A stretch of DNA of 7,824 bases from CAZAQS01 sp964486825 (GTDB lineage Bacteria; Chloroflexota; Anaerolineae; Anaerolineales; UBA4823), in the NCBI GenBank assembly GCA_964486825.1, contig CAZAQS010000226.1, positions 1-7,824 on the forward strand, read 5' to 3'. Below are positions 1 to 6,792 of this stretch, one piece after another. The first letter of the stretch is position 1, and each line of letters opens with the position of its first letter. The notes under the pieces are model-generated. The model was not told where the DNA came from, made no database searches, and worked only from the letters and a program-made list of their open reading frames with translations. The position numbers were made by a program, and so were the translations under genes.

Positions 1-102
1 TCTTCGTTGGGAATATAGTCTCTCATAACACAATTTCATACGAACATTGCTCGTCGAGCTCCATTACGTGCCTACTCGATGGAGGGCGATCATCATTTCC
101 TA

Positions 103-130
103 TTGTAATTTCTTTTTTCTATGGCATAAT
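103..130 (+). promoter_or_regulatory. Candidate sigma70-type promoter for the kinase gene
   Basis: A TTGTAA hexamer (103-108; 4 of 6 consensus -35 positions) and a CATAAT hexamer (125-130; 5 of 6 consensus -10 positions) are separated by 16 bases in the most AT-rich part of the window. Transcription would start near 137 and give a leader of roughly 85 bases before the kinase start. This is pattern matching by eye only. Promoter consensus in Chloroflexota is poorly known, so the call is tentative. Confidence 0.4.
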
Positions 131-197
131 AACATACAGCCTTGCCAGAAGACTCCTGATAGGCTTCCTTGCCCTGTGCTCTCCCTTTGTAGATCAT

Positions 198-222
198 GGA
201 GGCAGGTAAATTAATGGTATAG
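198..222 (+). promoter_or_regulatory. Shine-Dalgarno plus two-codon leader ORF (Met-Val-stop)
   Basis: GGAGG at 198-202, followed by AGG at 204-206, precedes an ATG at 214-216. That ATG opens the shortest useful reading frame: ATG GTA TAG (214-222). Its stop codon is immediately followed by the kinase ATG at 223. The Shine-Dalgarno elements lie 7 and 11 bases from the first ATG, but 16 and 20 bases from the kinase ATG. By spacing, ribosomes should prefer the leader start and then reinitiate. The in-frame TAG at 220-222 also excludes any earlier in-frame start for the kinase. Confidence 0.4.
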
Positions 223-3195
223 ATGATCAAAATTGACGCGCAGAAAGAAAATAATCTAATGAATCATGTAAAACCGCACCAGGGACCTTTCGAAAACTGG
301 AATATCCTCCTGGTCGACGATGACGAGGACGATTATTGCCTGACGCGAAACATGCTAAAGTGTTCGCGCGGCCGTGTTATACAGCTAGATTGGGCTAATA
401 CATACCAGGCTGGGATGGAGATGCTACACTCCAACAGCTACCACGCTGTGCTAATCGATTATGACCTGGGTGAACGAACCGGTATCGAGATGATCCGTGA
501 GCTGTCTGAGCAGGGATATCCATCGCCATTGATCCTCTATACCGGGCGAGGCAGCCTGGAGGTCGACATAGAGGCCATGCAAGCCGGGGCTACCTTATAT
601 TTGACGAAGGAGGAAGCCACGCCACTTTTGTTAGAGAGATTCATCCGCTATGCGCTGGAGCGCAAGCACAATGAGGACGTACTCTCGGCCGATCTGGAAG
701 CAATGCAGCTCTTGCACGAGGTCAGCACCCATTATATAGAAAATGGTGATATATCTACCCTGTTGGAGGCTGTTGTGCAGGCTGCCATAAAGATCGCCAG
801 GGCTGATATGGGCAACCTTCAGATGTTGGATCAAGAAAAAGGATCCCTATTCATCGTCGCTCAGCAGGGCTTCGAGCAACCTTTCCTGGACTACTATTCA
901 GATGTAAACGCGTCACACCCATCCGCTTGCGGTGCATCCCTGGCGGAATCCAGGCGTATTATTGTTGAAGATGTCGATAGCAGCCCAATTTTCTGTGGCT
1001 TTCCTTCCCTTGAGATCCTTAACCAGGCCAATGTGCGAGCGGTCCAGTCCACCCCATTGCTGACTCGCTCCGGCCAATTGGTGGGCGTCCTTTCCACACA
1101 CTGGAGCCGGCCTCACCGTCCCGAAAGCCATACCCTGCGGCTGATCGACCTGCTGGCGCGCCAGGCAGCCGATTTCATCGAGCGGAAAAAGGCTGAAGAG
1201 GAGTTGCGTCACTCCAAAGAAAACTACCAGATGCTTTTCGATTCAATCGATGAAGGGTTGTGTATCATCCAGATGATCTTTGACGAGCAGGGCAGGCCTT
1301 ACGATTACCGCTTCTTAGAAATCAACAAGGTCTTCGAGCAGCAAACTGGCCTGGTAGATCCGGTTGGGAAAACAGCCCGTGAACTGGTCCCCGGCCTCGA
1401 AAGTCATTGGTTCGATCTCTATGGCGAGGTGGCTCTGACGGGAGAGCCGGTGCGTTTCGAATTCCCAGCGAAAGATATGCATCGCTGGTTCAGCGGGAAT
1501 ACTTTCCGTATCGGAGCGCCTGAAGAGGCCAAGGTAGGCATCCTCTTCTTCGATATCACCGAACGTAAACGTACCGATGAGGCCCTCCTCGAGAGCAGCC
1601 GGCGAGACGCCTACCGGGTTGCGCTGGCAGACGCCCTGCGGTCACTTCGGGACCCCAATGAAATCCGGAATGCAGCCACGCACGTTCTTGGGAAACATCT
1701 CAAGGCCAACCGGGTGCATTATGTGGATCTCTTGCCAAACGAAGAGCAAGCCCTCATCACTCAAACCTTTAACGACGGTGTACCAGAGATTTCTGGCCGG
1801 CTGAACCTGGAAGAGGTCGGGGAAGACATACTCGCCGACCTTGAAGCAGGAGGGAAGCTGGTGATCGAGGATGTTTCAGCCGAGGCCAGCCTGACCGAAT
1901 CGCAGAAGGAAAGGTTTGCTGGCGCCCAGTATTCAGCTCTCATCGTCGTTCCACTGGTGAAAGACGGGCGCCTGGCAGCCGCCCTGGTCGCCAGCGCCGC
2001 GCAACCTCGCCGCTGGACCTCGGCGGAAATCGACCTGGTCGAGGAGACTGCCGAGCGAACCTGGTCCGCAGTCGTGCGAGCCCGCGCCGAGCTAGCCCTG
2101 AGCGAGAGTGAAGAGCGCTTCCGAACGATGGCAGACGGTACCCCTGTCATCATCTGGGTCACAGACGCGGAAGGGAAAATCGAGTTCATCAATCGCGCTT
2201 ACAGTGATTACTTCGGGATAACCGATGGGTATACGGGAAACGGGGGTTGGCACCCGCTGGTGCATCCGGATGATCGTGCCGGGTACGTGGATGTCTTTTT
2301 GGAATGCCTGAGGAGTGGCCTGGCATTCCAGGCGGAAGCTCGCGTCCGCCACCAATCCGGTAAGTGGCGTTGGATCGTCTCATTTGCCCAGCCTCTCTTA
2401 TCTCCGGATGGACGCGTCGTTCGCATGGTAGGTAGCAGCCTCGATATCACTGATCGGAAGCAGGCTCAGGCTGCCCTGGAAAGGTATACAGAGCAGCTCC
2501 GCCAGAGCAACCAGGCTTTGGAGGATTTTGCCTTCGTGGCCTCTCACGATTTGCGGGAACCCATCCGGAAGGTGCAGGCCTTCTCCAGCCAGCTGACCGA
2601 ACAGGCCAAAGACCGGTTGGATCGTTCTGAGCTCGATTACCTGGAACGCATGGACCAGGCAGCCAGGCGAATGCAAAGAATGTTGGACGGCCTACTGGCA
2701 TACTCCAAGATCTCCATGCAAGGCAAGCCCTCGGAAAGATGCGACCTCAACCGGATAGCCTCACAGGTGCTATCCGATCTTGAATACCGGATCAGGGAGA
2801 GCGGCGCAATAATTGAGCTGGACGATCTCCCCGCCATCCACGCCGACCCGCTGCAGATGCACCAGCTCCTTCAAAACCTGCTGGCAAATGCCCTCAAATT
2901 CCACAGGCCCGGCGAACCACCAAATGTAAAGGTTCATTCTCGCTCCGGTGAAGATGGGTATGTCGAGTTGATGGTGGAGGATAAAGGGATTGGTTTCGAC
3001 ATGGCACGGGCAGACAAGCTCTTCAAGCCCTTCCATCGCCTGGTAGGCAAGTCGGAGTTCGAAGGCACCGGCATGGGTTTGGCGATCTGTGCGAAGATTG
3101 CTGAGCGACACGGGGGTTCGATTGCAGCCAGTAGTGCGCTAGGGGACGGCACAACCTTTACCATAAGACTGCCCAAGTCAGCCAACCTTCTGTAG
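223..3195 (+). CDS. Soluble multi-sensor histidine kinase (REC-GAF-PAS-GAF-PAS-HisKA-HATPase)
   Basis: This gene encodes a 990-residue cytoplasmic sensor kinase with no membrane segment. The receiver domain (about 25-147) has acidic residues D32-D34, the phosphoacceptor D79, T107 and K129, so it should be phosphorylatable. GAF1 (about 160-320) follows, then PAS1 (about 331-450), GAF2 (about 455-622), and PAS2 with a PAC tail ending in the typical DITDRK (about 626-746). The HisKA motif ASHDLREP places the phosphorylated histidine at H775. The ATPase domain keeps the N box (N885, N889), DKGIG (920-924), the FKPF box (934-937) and GTGMGL (948-953). Both catalytic and receiver residues are intact, so it is predicted active as a hybrid kinase. 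The ligands of its GAF and PAS domains are unknown; I see neither the LOV cysteine motif nor a recognisable chromophore-binding site. No partner regulator is encoded nearby. The start at 223 is the first in-frame ATG after a stop; an alternative ATG lies at 259, still before the receiver domain. Confidence 0.95.
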   Translation: MIKIDAQKENNLMNHVKPHQGPFENWNILLVDDDEDDYCLTRNMLKCSRGRVIQLDWANTYQAGMEMLHSNSYHAVLIDYDLGERTGIEMIRELSEQGYPSPLILYTGRGSLEVDIEAMQAGATLYLTKEEATPLLLERFIRYALERKHNEDVLSADLEAMQLLHEVSTHYIENGDISTLLEAVVQAAIKIARADMGNLQMLDQEKGSLFIVAQQGFEQPFLDYYSDVNASHPSACGASLAESRRIIVEDVDSSPIFCGFPSLEILNQANVRAVQSTPLLTRSGQLVGVLSTHWSRPHRPESHTLRLIDLLARQAADFIERKKAEEELRHSKENYQMLFDSIDEGLCIIQMIFDEQGRPYDYRFLEINKVFEQQTGLVDPVGKTARELVPGLESHWFDLYGEVALTGEPVRFEFPAKDMHRWFSGNTFRIGAPEEAKVGILFFDITERKRTDEALLESSRRDAYRVALADALRSLRDPNEIRNAATHVLGKHLKANRVHYVDLLPNEEQALITQTFNDGVPEISGRLNLEEVGEDILADLEAGGKLVIEDVSAEASLTESQKERFAGAQYSALIVVPLVKDGRLAAALVASAAQPRRWTSAEIDLVEETAERTWSAVVRARAELALSESEERFRTMADGTPVIIWVTDAEGKIEFINRAYSDYFGITDGYTGNGGWHPLVHPDDRAGYVDVFLECLRSGLAFQAEARVRHQSGKWRWIVSFAQPLLSPDGRVVRMVGSSLDITDRKQAQAALERYTEQLRQSNQALEDFAFVASHDLREPIRKVQAFSSQLTEQAKDRLDRSELDYLERMDQAARRMQRMLDGLLAYSKISMQGKPSERCDLNRIASQVLSDLEYRIRESGAIIELDDLPAIHADPLQMHQLLQNLLANALKFHRPGEPPNVKVHSRSGEDGYVELMVEDKGIGFDMARADKLFKPFHRLVGKSEFEGTGMGLAICAKIAERHGGSIAASSALGDGTTFTIRLPKSANLL

Positions 3196-3389
3196 ATTGG
3201 GATCATTGCCGCCTGCTTTTCATCTTCCATTCAATATACGTTCAGTATACCCTCCCTCATCACGCCATATTCGTGGGGGCATCTTCGAGTTCTTTTCCCC
3301 TGCCTCATGTAAAATAATCTTAGCACTCGCCCACCCGGGCTTGACGGCCTCCGGAAAAGGGGGACCGATATCCACACAGGAGAAGCTAT
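3196..3389. other. Intergenic gap between the kinase and the peptidase
   Basis: This 194-base gap is free of genes. It holds a small inverted repeat, TATAC-GTTCA-GTATA at 3235-3249, and an AT-rich TAAAATAAT stretch at 3310-3318 that could serve as a -10 region for the peptidase unit. No good -35 hexamer lies at the right distance. I see no hairpin with a T run that would terminate the kinase transcript. The gap size suggests that the downstream genes have their own promoter, but the sequence does not fix its position. Confidence 0.4.
3378..3382 (+). promoter_or_regulatory. Ribosome binding site of the peptidase gene
   Basis: AGGAG lies 7 bases before the ATG at 3390. This is ideal spacing and settles the start of the peptidase. 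Confidence 0.75.
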
Positions 3390-5225
3390 ATGAAAACCAA
3401 TCGTGTGCCAGGACGGTCGGATATTCCCGAGCAATACAAATGGGACGCAGCCAGCATTTTCGAGAGCTCTCGTCAATGGCAGGCAGAGGTCCAAGAAACC
3501 AGCCAGTTGTTGAAACAGATCTCTGCTTATCAGGGTCATTTGGGGGAGTCGCCCAAAATCCTGCTGGAGGCTCTCCAGTCCATGGAAGAGGTCATGGGAC
3601 GAGCAGGCCGTATCGCCGCCTACGCCTATGTCGACTACCACGTAGATACCGGTGACCAGGCTGCTGCCCGGCGCTATGGAGAAGCCACGGCCTTGAATGG
3701 CCAGCTCCATGCGGCTACTGCCTTCTACGGTCCCGAGCTGCTCCAGGTCGGCAAAGCGATCCTTGAGAGCTGGCTGGAAAGTGAGCCAGGCCTGGAGGTG
3801 TACCGGCAATTTTTCGAGAACATCTTTCGCAAGCAAGCGCATATCCGCTCGGGAGAGGTGGAAGAGCTGTTGGGTTTATTGCGAGACCCCTTCCAGGGAG
3901 CAGAGACTACCTTCAGCATGCTTTCAAACTCTGATATGAAATTCCCACCTGCGCAGAGCTCCCAGGGCGTCGAGCGACCCATTACCGACGGTACACTGGG
4001 CACCTTAATTGCAGACCCTGACCGGGTAGTCCGCCGTACGGCCTGGGAGGGTTACTATGACACCTACCTTTCATTCAAAAACACCCTGGCCAGCAACCTG
4101 AGCACTTCGTTCAAGCAGGATTGGGTAAAAGCCCGCGCCCGGCGACACACATCCGCATTGGAATCGGCCCTGTTCGAGCATAATATCCCCGTTCAGGTGT
4201 TCCACAACCTGATCGATACCTTCCGCGAGAACCTGCCCACCTGGCATCGCTATTGGGCTGCACGCCGGAAGATCCTGGGCGTGGAGACCCTGCACCCTCA
4301 CGACATCTGGGCTCCTCTTACCCAGTCGCAACCCCGGGTCACGTACGAACAGGCTGTAGAATGGATCGTCCAGGGATTGAGGCCGATGGGCGATGAATAC
4401 GTGAGCGTCCTACGCAAGGGCTGCCTGGAGCAACGCTGGGTGGATGTTTATCCAAACCGCGGCAAGGTATCCGGAGCCTTCTCGGCCGGGCGCAAGGGTA
4501 CCCACCCTTTCATCGTGATGAACTACAATAACACGCTTTTCAGCCTGAGCACGCTGGCCCATGAGCTTGGCCACTCCATGCATTCCTACTACACCTGGCA
4601 AACCCAGCCGGTGATATACAGCAAGTACTCTCTCTTTATAGCCGAGGTAGCCTCTAACTTCCACCAGGCCATGGTGCGCGCTCACCTGCTGGAGCAGGTC
4701 CCCGATCCAGCCTTCCAGGTCAGCTTGATCGAAGAGGCAATGTCCAACTTCCACCGTTACTTCTTCATCATGCCTACCCTGGCGCGCTTTGAGCTAGAAA
4801 TGCATACTCGCATCGAACGCGGCGAAGGCCTTTCAGCGGATGAAATGATCGACATCCTGGCTGGTTACTTTGCTGAAGGCTACGGTAAAGAGATGGATTT
4901 CAACCGGGAGCGAGTGGGAGTCACCTGGGCCACCTTCGCGCATCTCTACGAACAATACTACGTATTCCAATATGCGACCGGCATCTCAGGTGCACATGCA
5001 CTTGCCCGGCGGATACTGGCTAGGGAGAACGGAGCGGTCGACGATTACCTGGGCTTCTTGAAATCCGGCTCCTCTGGCTATCCCCTGGAGGTGTTGAATC
5101 AGGCAGGCGTCGACCTGACCACCCCCGCACCCGTCCGGGAGACCTTCCAGATCTTATCCGGGCTGGTCGACCGCCTGGAGGCGCTTACTGCTTTGGTGAA
5201 TATGGAGGCATCGTGGAGAAGCTAG
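3390..5225 (+). CDS. pepF: M3 family oligoendopeptidase F-type zinc metallopeptidase
   Basis: This 611-residue protein, the usual length for the family (about 600), is predicted to hydrolyse short peptides in the cytoplasm. No signal peptide or membrane segment is present. The zinc site is clear: HELGH at 391-395 supplies two histidine ligands and catalytic E392, and E419 in AEVAS is the expected third ligand, 24 residues on. The pre-catalytic block SGAFSAG...HPFIVMNYN (361-380) and the C-terminal HLYEQYYVFQYATGIS block (518-533) match the substrate-side signature of the family. H518 and the tyrosines Y523, Y524 and Y528 are in place. The family usually has Asn-Glu shortly after EVAS; here it is His-Gln (425-426), which may mark a subfamily. 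The gene overlaps the next one by 13 bases, so the two are probably translationally coupled. Family assignment is firm. The natural peptide substrates, and whether pepF is the strict ortholog, are unknown. Confidence 0.95.
   Translation: MKTNRVPGRSDIPEQYKWDAASIFESSRQWQAEVQETSQLLKQISAYQGHLGESPKILLEALQSMEEVMGRAGRIAAYAYVDYHVDTGDQAAARRYGEATALNGQLHAATAFYGPELLQVGKAILESWLESEPGLEVYRQFFENIFRKQAHIRSGEVEELLGLLRDPFQGAETTFSMLSNSDMKFPPAQSSQGVERPITDGTLGTLIADPDRVVRRTAWEGYYDTYLSFKNTLASNLSTSFKQDWVKARARRHTSALESALFEHNIPVQVFHNLIDTFRENLPTWHRYWAARRKILGVETLHPHDIWAPLTQSQPRVTYEQAVEWIVQGLRPMGDEYVSVLRKGCLEQRWVDVYPNRGKVSGAFSAGRKGTHPFIVMNYNNTLFSLSTLAHELGHSMHSYYTWQTQPVIYSKYSLFIAEVASNFHQAMVRAHLLEQVPDPAFQVSLIEEAMSNFHRYFFIMPTLARFELEMHTRIERGEGLSADEMIDILAGYFAEGYGKEMDFNRERVGVTWATFAHLYEQYYVFQYATGISGAHALARRILARENGAVDDYLGFLKSGSSGYPLEVLNQAGVDLTTPAPVRETFQILSGLVDRLEALTALVNMEASWRS
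5204..5215 (+). promoter_or_regulatory. Internal ribosome binding site and GTG start inside the peptidase end
   Basis: GGAGG at 5204-5208 lies only 4 bases before GTG (5213-5215), inside the last codons of the peptidase. It decides the start of the GyrI-like gene, whose conserved N-terminus (KLDLRKQYKHLYQPSAK) begins at residue 3. Confidence 0.65.
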
Positions 5226-5845
5226 ATTTACGCAAACAATACAAACACTTATACCAGCCCTCAGCAAAGACGGTAGAATTGGTAGATGTGCCACCCTTTC
5301 TGTTCGCTATGATCGACGGCGAGATCGAAGCTGGACAAACGCCAGGCTCATCGCCCGCCTTCCAGCAGGCCGTAGAGGTGCTTTACGGCATCTCTTACAC
5401 CCTCAAGTTCCAATCCAAGCAGCGCCAGGATGACCCGCTTGATTATGCGGTCATGGCCCTGGAAGCCGTGTGGTGGGTGGAAGGCGGCGAGTTCGACATC
5501 ACTCGCCCTGATAACTGGCGTTGGACGGCTATGATCATGCAGCCACCGCATATCAGCGCTCAAATGCTCCAGGCGGGCCTGGAGCAGCTCCGCAAGAGAA
5601 AGCCATCCCCTGCACTGGAAAAGCTGCGCTTAGATACCTTCCACGAGGGGTTGAGCATGCAGGTCATGCATATCGGTCCGTATTCCGAAGAACCGGCGAC
5701 TATCCAAAAGATGGAAACCTTTGCCCGGGAGAACGCTTACCGGTTGCGTGGAGCGCACCACGAGATCTACGTGGGCGACCCGCGCCGCGGAGCGCCCGAG
5801 AAGCTGAAGACGGTGCTGCGCCACCCGGTTGAACGAGCTGGCTGA
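5213..5845 (+). CDS. GyrI-like small-molecule-binding domain protein
   Basis: This 210-residue stand-alone GyrI-like protein has the length and sequence of the COG4832 type. It opens with KLDLRKQYKHLYQPSAK, continues with VDVPPFLFAMIDGE (24-37), and carries aromatic pocket residues W87, W88, W102 and W104. It then has the hallmark MHIGPYSEEPAT (152-163), the AHHEIYVGDPRR block (181-192) and PEKLKTVLRHPV. There is no DNA-binding domain, signal peptide or cysteine. The fold binds small hydrophobic ligands. Some stand-alone GyrI-like proteins, such as YtkR7 and C10R6, are known to hydrolyse cyclopropanoid DNA-alkylating toxins, so a ligand-sequestering or detoxifying role is possible, but the substrate here is unknown. 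The gene starts with GTG within the end of the peptidase gene and is followed 11 bases later by the membrane protein gene, which places it in an operon. Confidence 0.9.
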   Translation: MEKLDLRKQYKHLYQPSAKTVELVDVPPFLFAMIDGEIEAGQTPGSSPAFQQAVEVLYGISYTLKFQSKQRQDDPLDYAVMALEAVWWVEGGEFDITRPDNWRWTAMIMQPPHISAQMLQAGLEQLRKRKPSPALEKLRLDTFHEGLSMQVMHIGPYSEEPATIQKMETFARENAYRLRGAHHEIYVGDPRRGAPEKLKTVLRHPVERAG

Positions 5846-5859
5846 AGGAGGAATTATTG
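5845..5859 (+). promoter_or_regulatory. Strong Shine-Dalgarno deciding a TTG start
   Basis: AAGGAGG (5845-5851), the full consensus core, lies 5 bases before TTG at 5857-5859. Its first A is the last base of the preceding TGA stop. Residues right after TTG form a basic, then hydrophobic, membrane-anchor start. No ATG nearby is in frame with equal support, so TTG is the best start. Confidence 0.7.
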
Positions 5860-6750
5860 AATATCATCAAACGATTGTTCCTGGCAATTCTGATCCTGGC
5901 GGCCTTTCTGGGGATCGCGACCCTCGCCCTCGAACCCTGGTTCTCAAGCTGGGGGGCGACAGCGGACGAGGCCGCCATGCCTCTACCAGGTGACGAGCTG
6001 GTACCGGAGGCGCAGCGCACTGCAACATTGGGGATCACCATCCAGGCTACCCCTGAGCAGGTCTGGCCCTGGCTGGCGCAGATGGGGGCCGGGCGCGGTG
6101 GCTTGTATTCGTACTCCTGGTTCGAGCGCCTGATCAATTGCCCGATCGTCAACCTGGACCGTATCACCCCGGAGCTGCAAAACCCGCAGGTAGGCGATGA
6201 GGTCCGTCTTTGCCCAGGCGATTTTGGACCGCCGCCCTTCCACATCGCAACCCTGGATCCAGGACGGGCGTTTATATACGGAGTACGAGAGCCTACGACA
6301 GCAGACTGGCATACCACCTACCAGTACAGCTTGCTCCCCCTTGGCGATGGTACGACACGCCTGCTTATGCGCGAGCGCACAGCCGGGATTTGGACGCTCG
6401 ACCCGCTGCTCCAGCCCGGCTATTTCGTTATGCAGCGACGCGGTCTGCAGGGACTGCGCGAGCGCGCTGAGGGTCAGATCCAACCGGAATGGCAGACCGA
6501 GATCGAGCTACTGCTTTGGCTGGCTGGATTTGCCGGGTTCGGGCTGGGGTTAACATTGCTGCTATTCCGCAGGGATTGGCGCAGACCAGCCGTGACTGCC
6601 GCCGGAGCAGGGGCAGTGCTTTTGGTCCTGGTTTTCGGACAACCCCCCTGGTGGGGCTCGGCCCTGGGTGTAGGGTTAATCTATGCCGGGCTGGTATGGG
6701 CACTGAGACCCTCCCGGTTGACCAGCGGGAGAGAGCTTGAAAGACTATAA
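5857..6750 (+). CDS. Membrane-anchored SRPBCC-fold (START-like) protein with four predicted helices
   Basis: A predicted 297-residue inner-membrane protein. Helix 1 (about 5-26) is preceded by basic residues. A helix-grip SRPBCC-type domain (about 52-205) follows, recognisable by the WGATADEA lead-in (32-39), the ITIQATPEQVWPWLAQMG strand-helix element (60-77), GRGGLYSYSW (79-88) and VGDEVRL (112-118). Three more helices follow at about 215-236, 244-261 and 266-283, with an arginine-rich RRDWRRP loop (238-244) between the second and third. By the positive-inside rule the SRPBCC domain would lie outside the cytoplasmic membrane, with the C-terminus inside. Its only two cysteines, C95 and C119, are both in that domain. 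Members of this superfamily bind lipids or other hydrophobic ligands; the ligand here is unknown. It lies between the GyrI-like and AIM24 genes, apparently co-transcribed. The fold assignment is fairly firm; function is not. Confidence 0.85.
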   Translation: MNIIKRLFLAILILAAFLGIATLALEPWFSSWGATADEAAMPLPGDELVPEAQRTATLGITIQATPEQVWPWLAQMGAGRGGLYSYSWFERLINCPIVNLDRITPELQNPQVGDEVRLCPGDFGPPPFHIATLDPGRAFIYGVREPTTADWHTTYQYSLLPLGDGTTRLLMRERTAGIWTLDPLLQPGYFVMQRRGLQGLRERAEGQIQPEWQTEIELLLWLAGFAGFGLGLTLLLFRRDWRRPAVTAAGAGAVLLVLVFGQPPWWGSALGVGLIYAGLVWALRPSRLTSGRELERL

Positions 6751-6792
6751 ACTGGAAAGACGATAACAAGGTATTGAAAAGGAAATAAAAAG
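6751..6792 (+). promoter_or_regulatory. Short A-rich spacer with ribosome binding site before the AIM24-family gene
   Basis: The 42-base gap is A-rich, and AAGG (6779-6782) lies 10 bases before the ATG at 6793. I see no convincing promoter pair, so read-through from the upstream genes is likely. Confidence 0.4.

Larger units (their letters stand above)
1..222. other. Non-coding leader upstream of the kinase gene
   Basis: This AT-richer stretch contains no convincing gene. It holds a candidate promoter, a Shine-Dalgarno sequence and a two-codon ORF (each listed separately). It also holds two short inverted repeats: a GCTCG-T-CGAGC palindrome at 49-59, and CTCCAT/ATGGAG arms at 59-64 and 79-84 with a 14-base loop. 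The T-rich run at 109-119 lies about 25 bases past the second hairpin, too far for a standard intrinsic terminator. The repeats could be operator or leader structures, but nothing identifies a binding protein. One forward frame is open from the left edge to a stop at 207-209, without an ATG; I do not believe it codes. Confidence 0.5.

Noticed and set aside
59..119. Hairpin CTCCAT/ATGGAG followed by a T-rich run, as a terminator of an upstream gene
   Set aside because: The stem is only 6 bp with a 14-base loop, and the T run starts about 25 bases after the stem, which does not fit an intrinsic terminator.
3..209. A forward frame open from the left edge to a stop at 207-209, with a hydrophobic middle section
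   Set aside because: It has no ATG in the window, overlaps the best promoter candidate, and has AT-rich codons unlike the neighbouring genes. An open run of 68 codons can occur by chance. It could be the tail of an upstream gene, but I cannot support that.
1761..2192. Long minus-strand open frames inside the kinase and peptidase genes
   Set aside because: They lie wholly inside strongly supported genes, have low-complexity arginine- and serine-rich translations, and no recognisable domain. They are antisense shadows of GC-rich coding sequence.
1480..2460. LOV or phytochrome-type photosensor within the GAF and PAS domains of the kinase
   Set aside because: PAS2 lacks the LOV cysteine motif, and the GAF domains show no recognisable bilin-attachment context. 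The kinase core resembles that of phytochrome-like kinases, but that alone does not indicate light sensing.
3341..3372. TTGACG (3341-3346) with GATATC (3367-3372) as promoter of the peptidase unit
   Set aside because: The -35 match is good, but the spacing of 20 bases is too long, the -10 match is poor, and transcription would start at the ribosome binding site itself.
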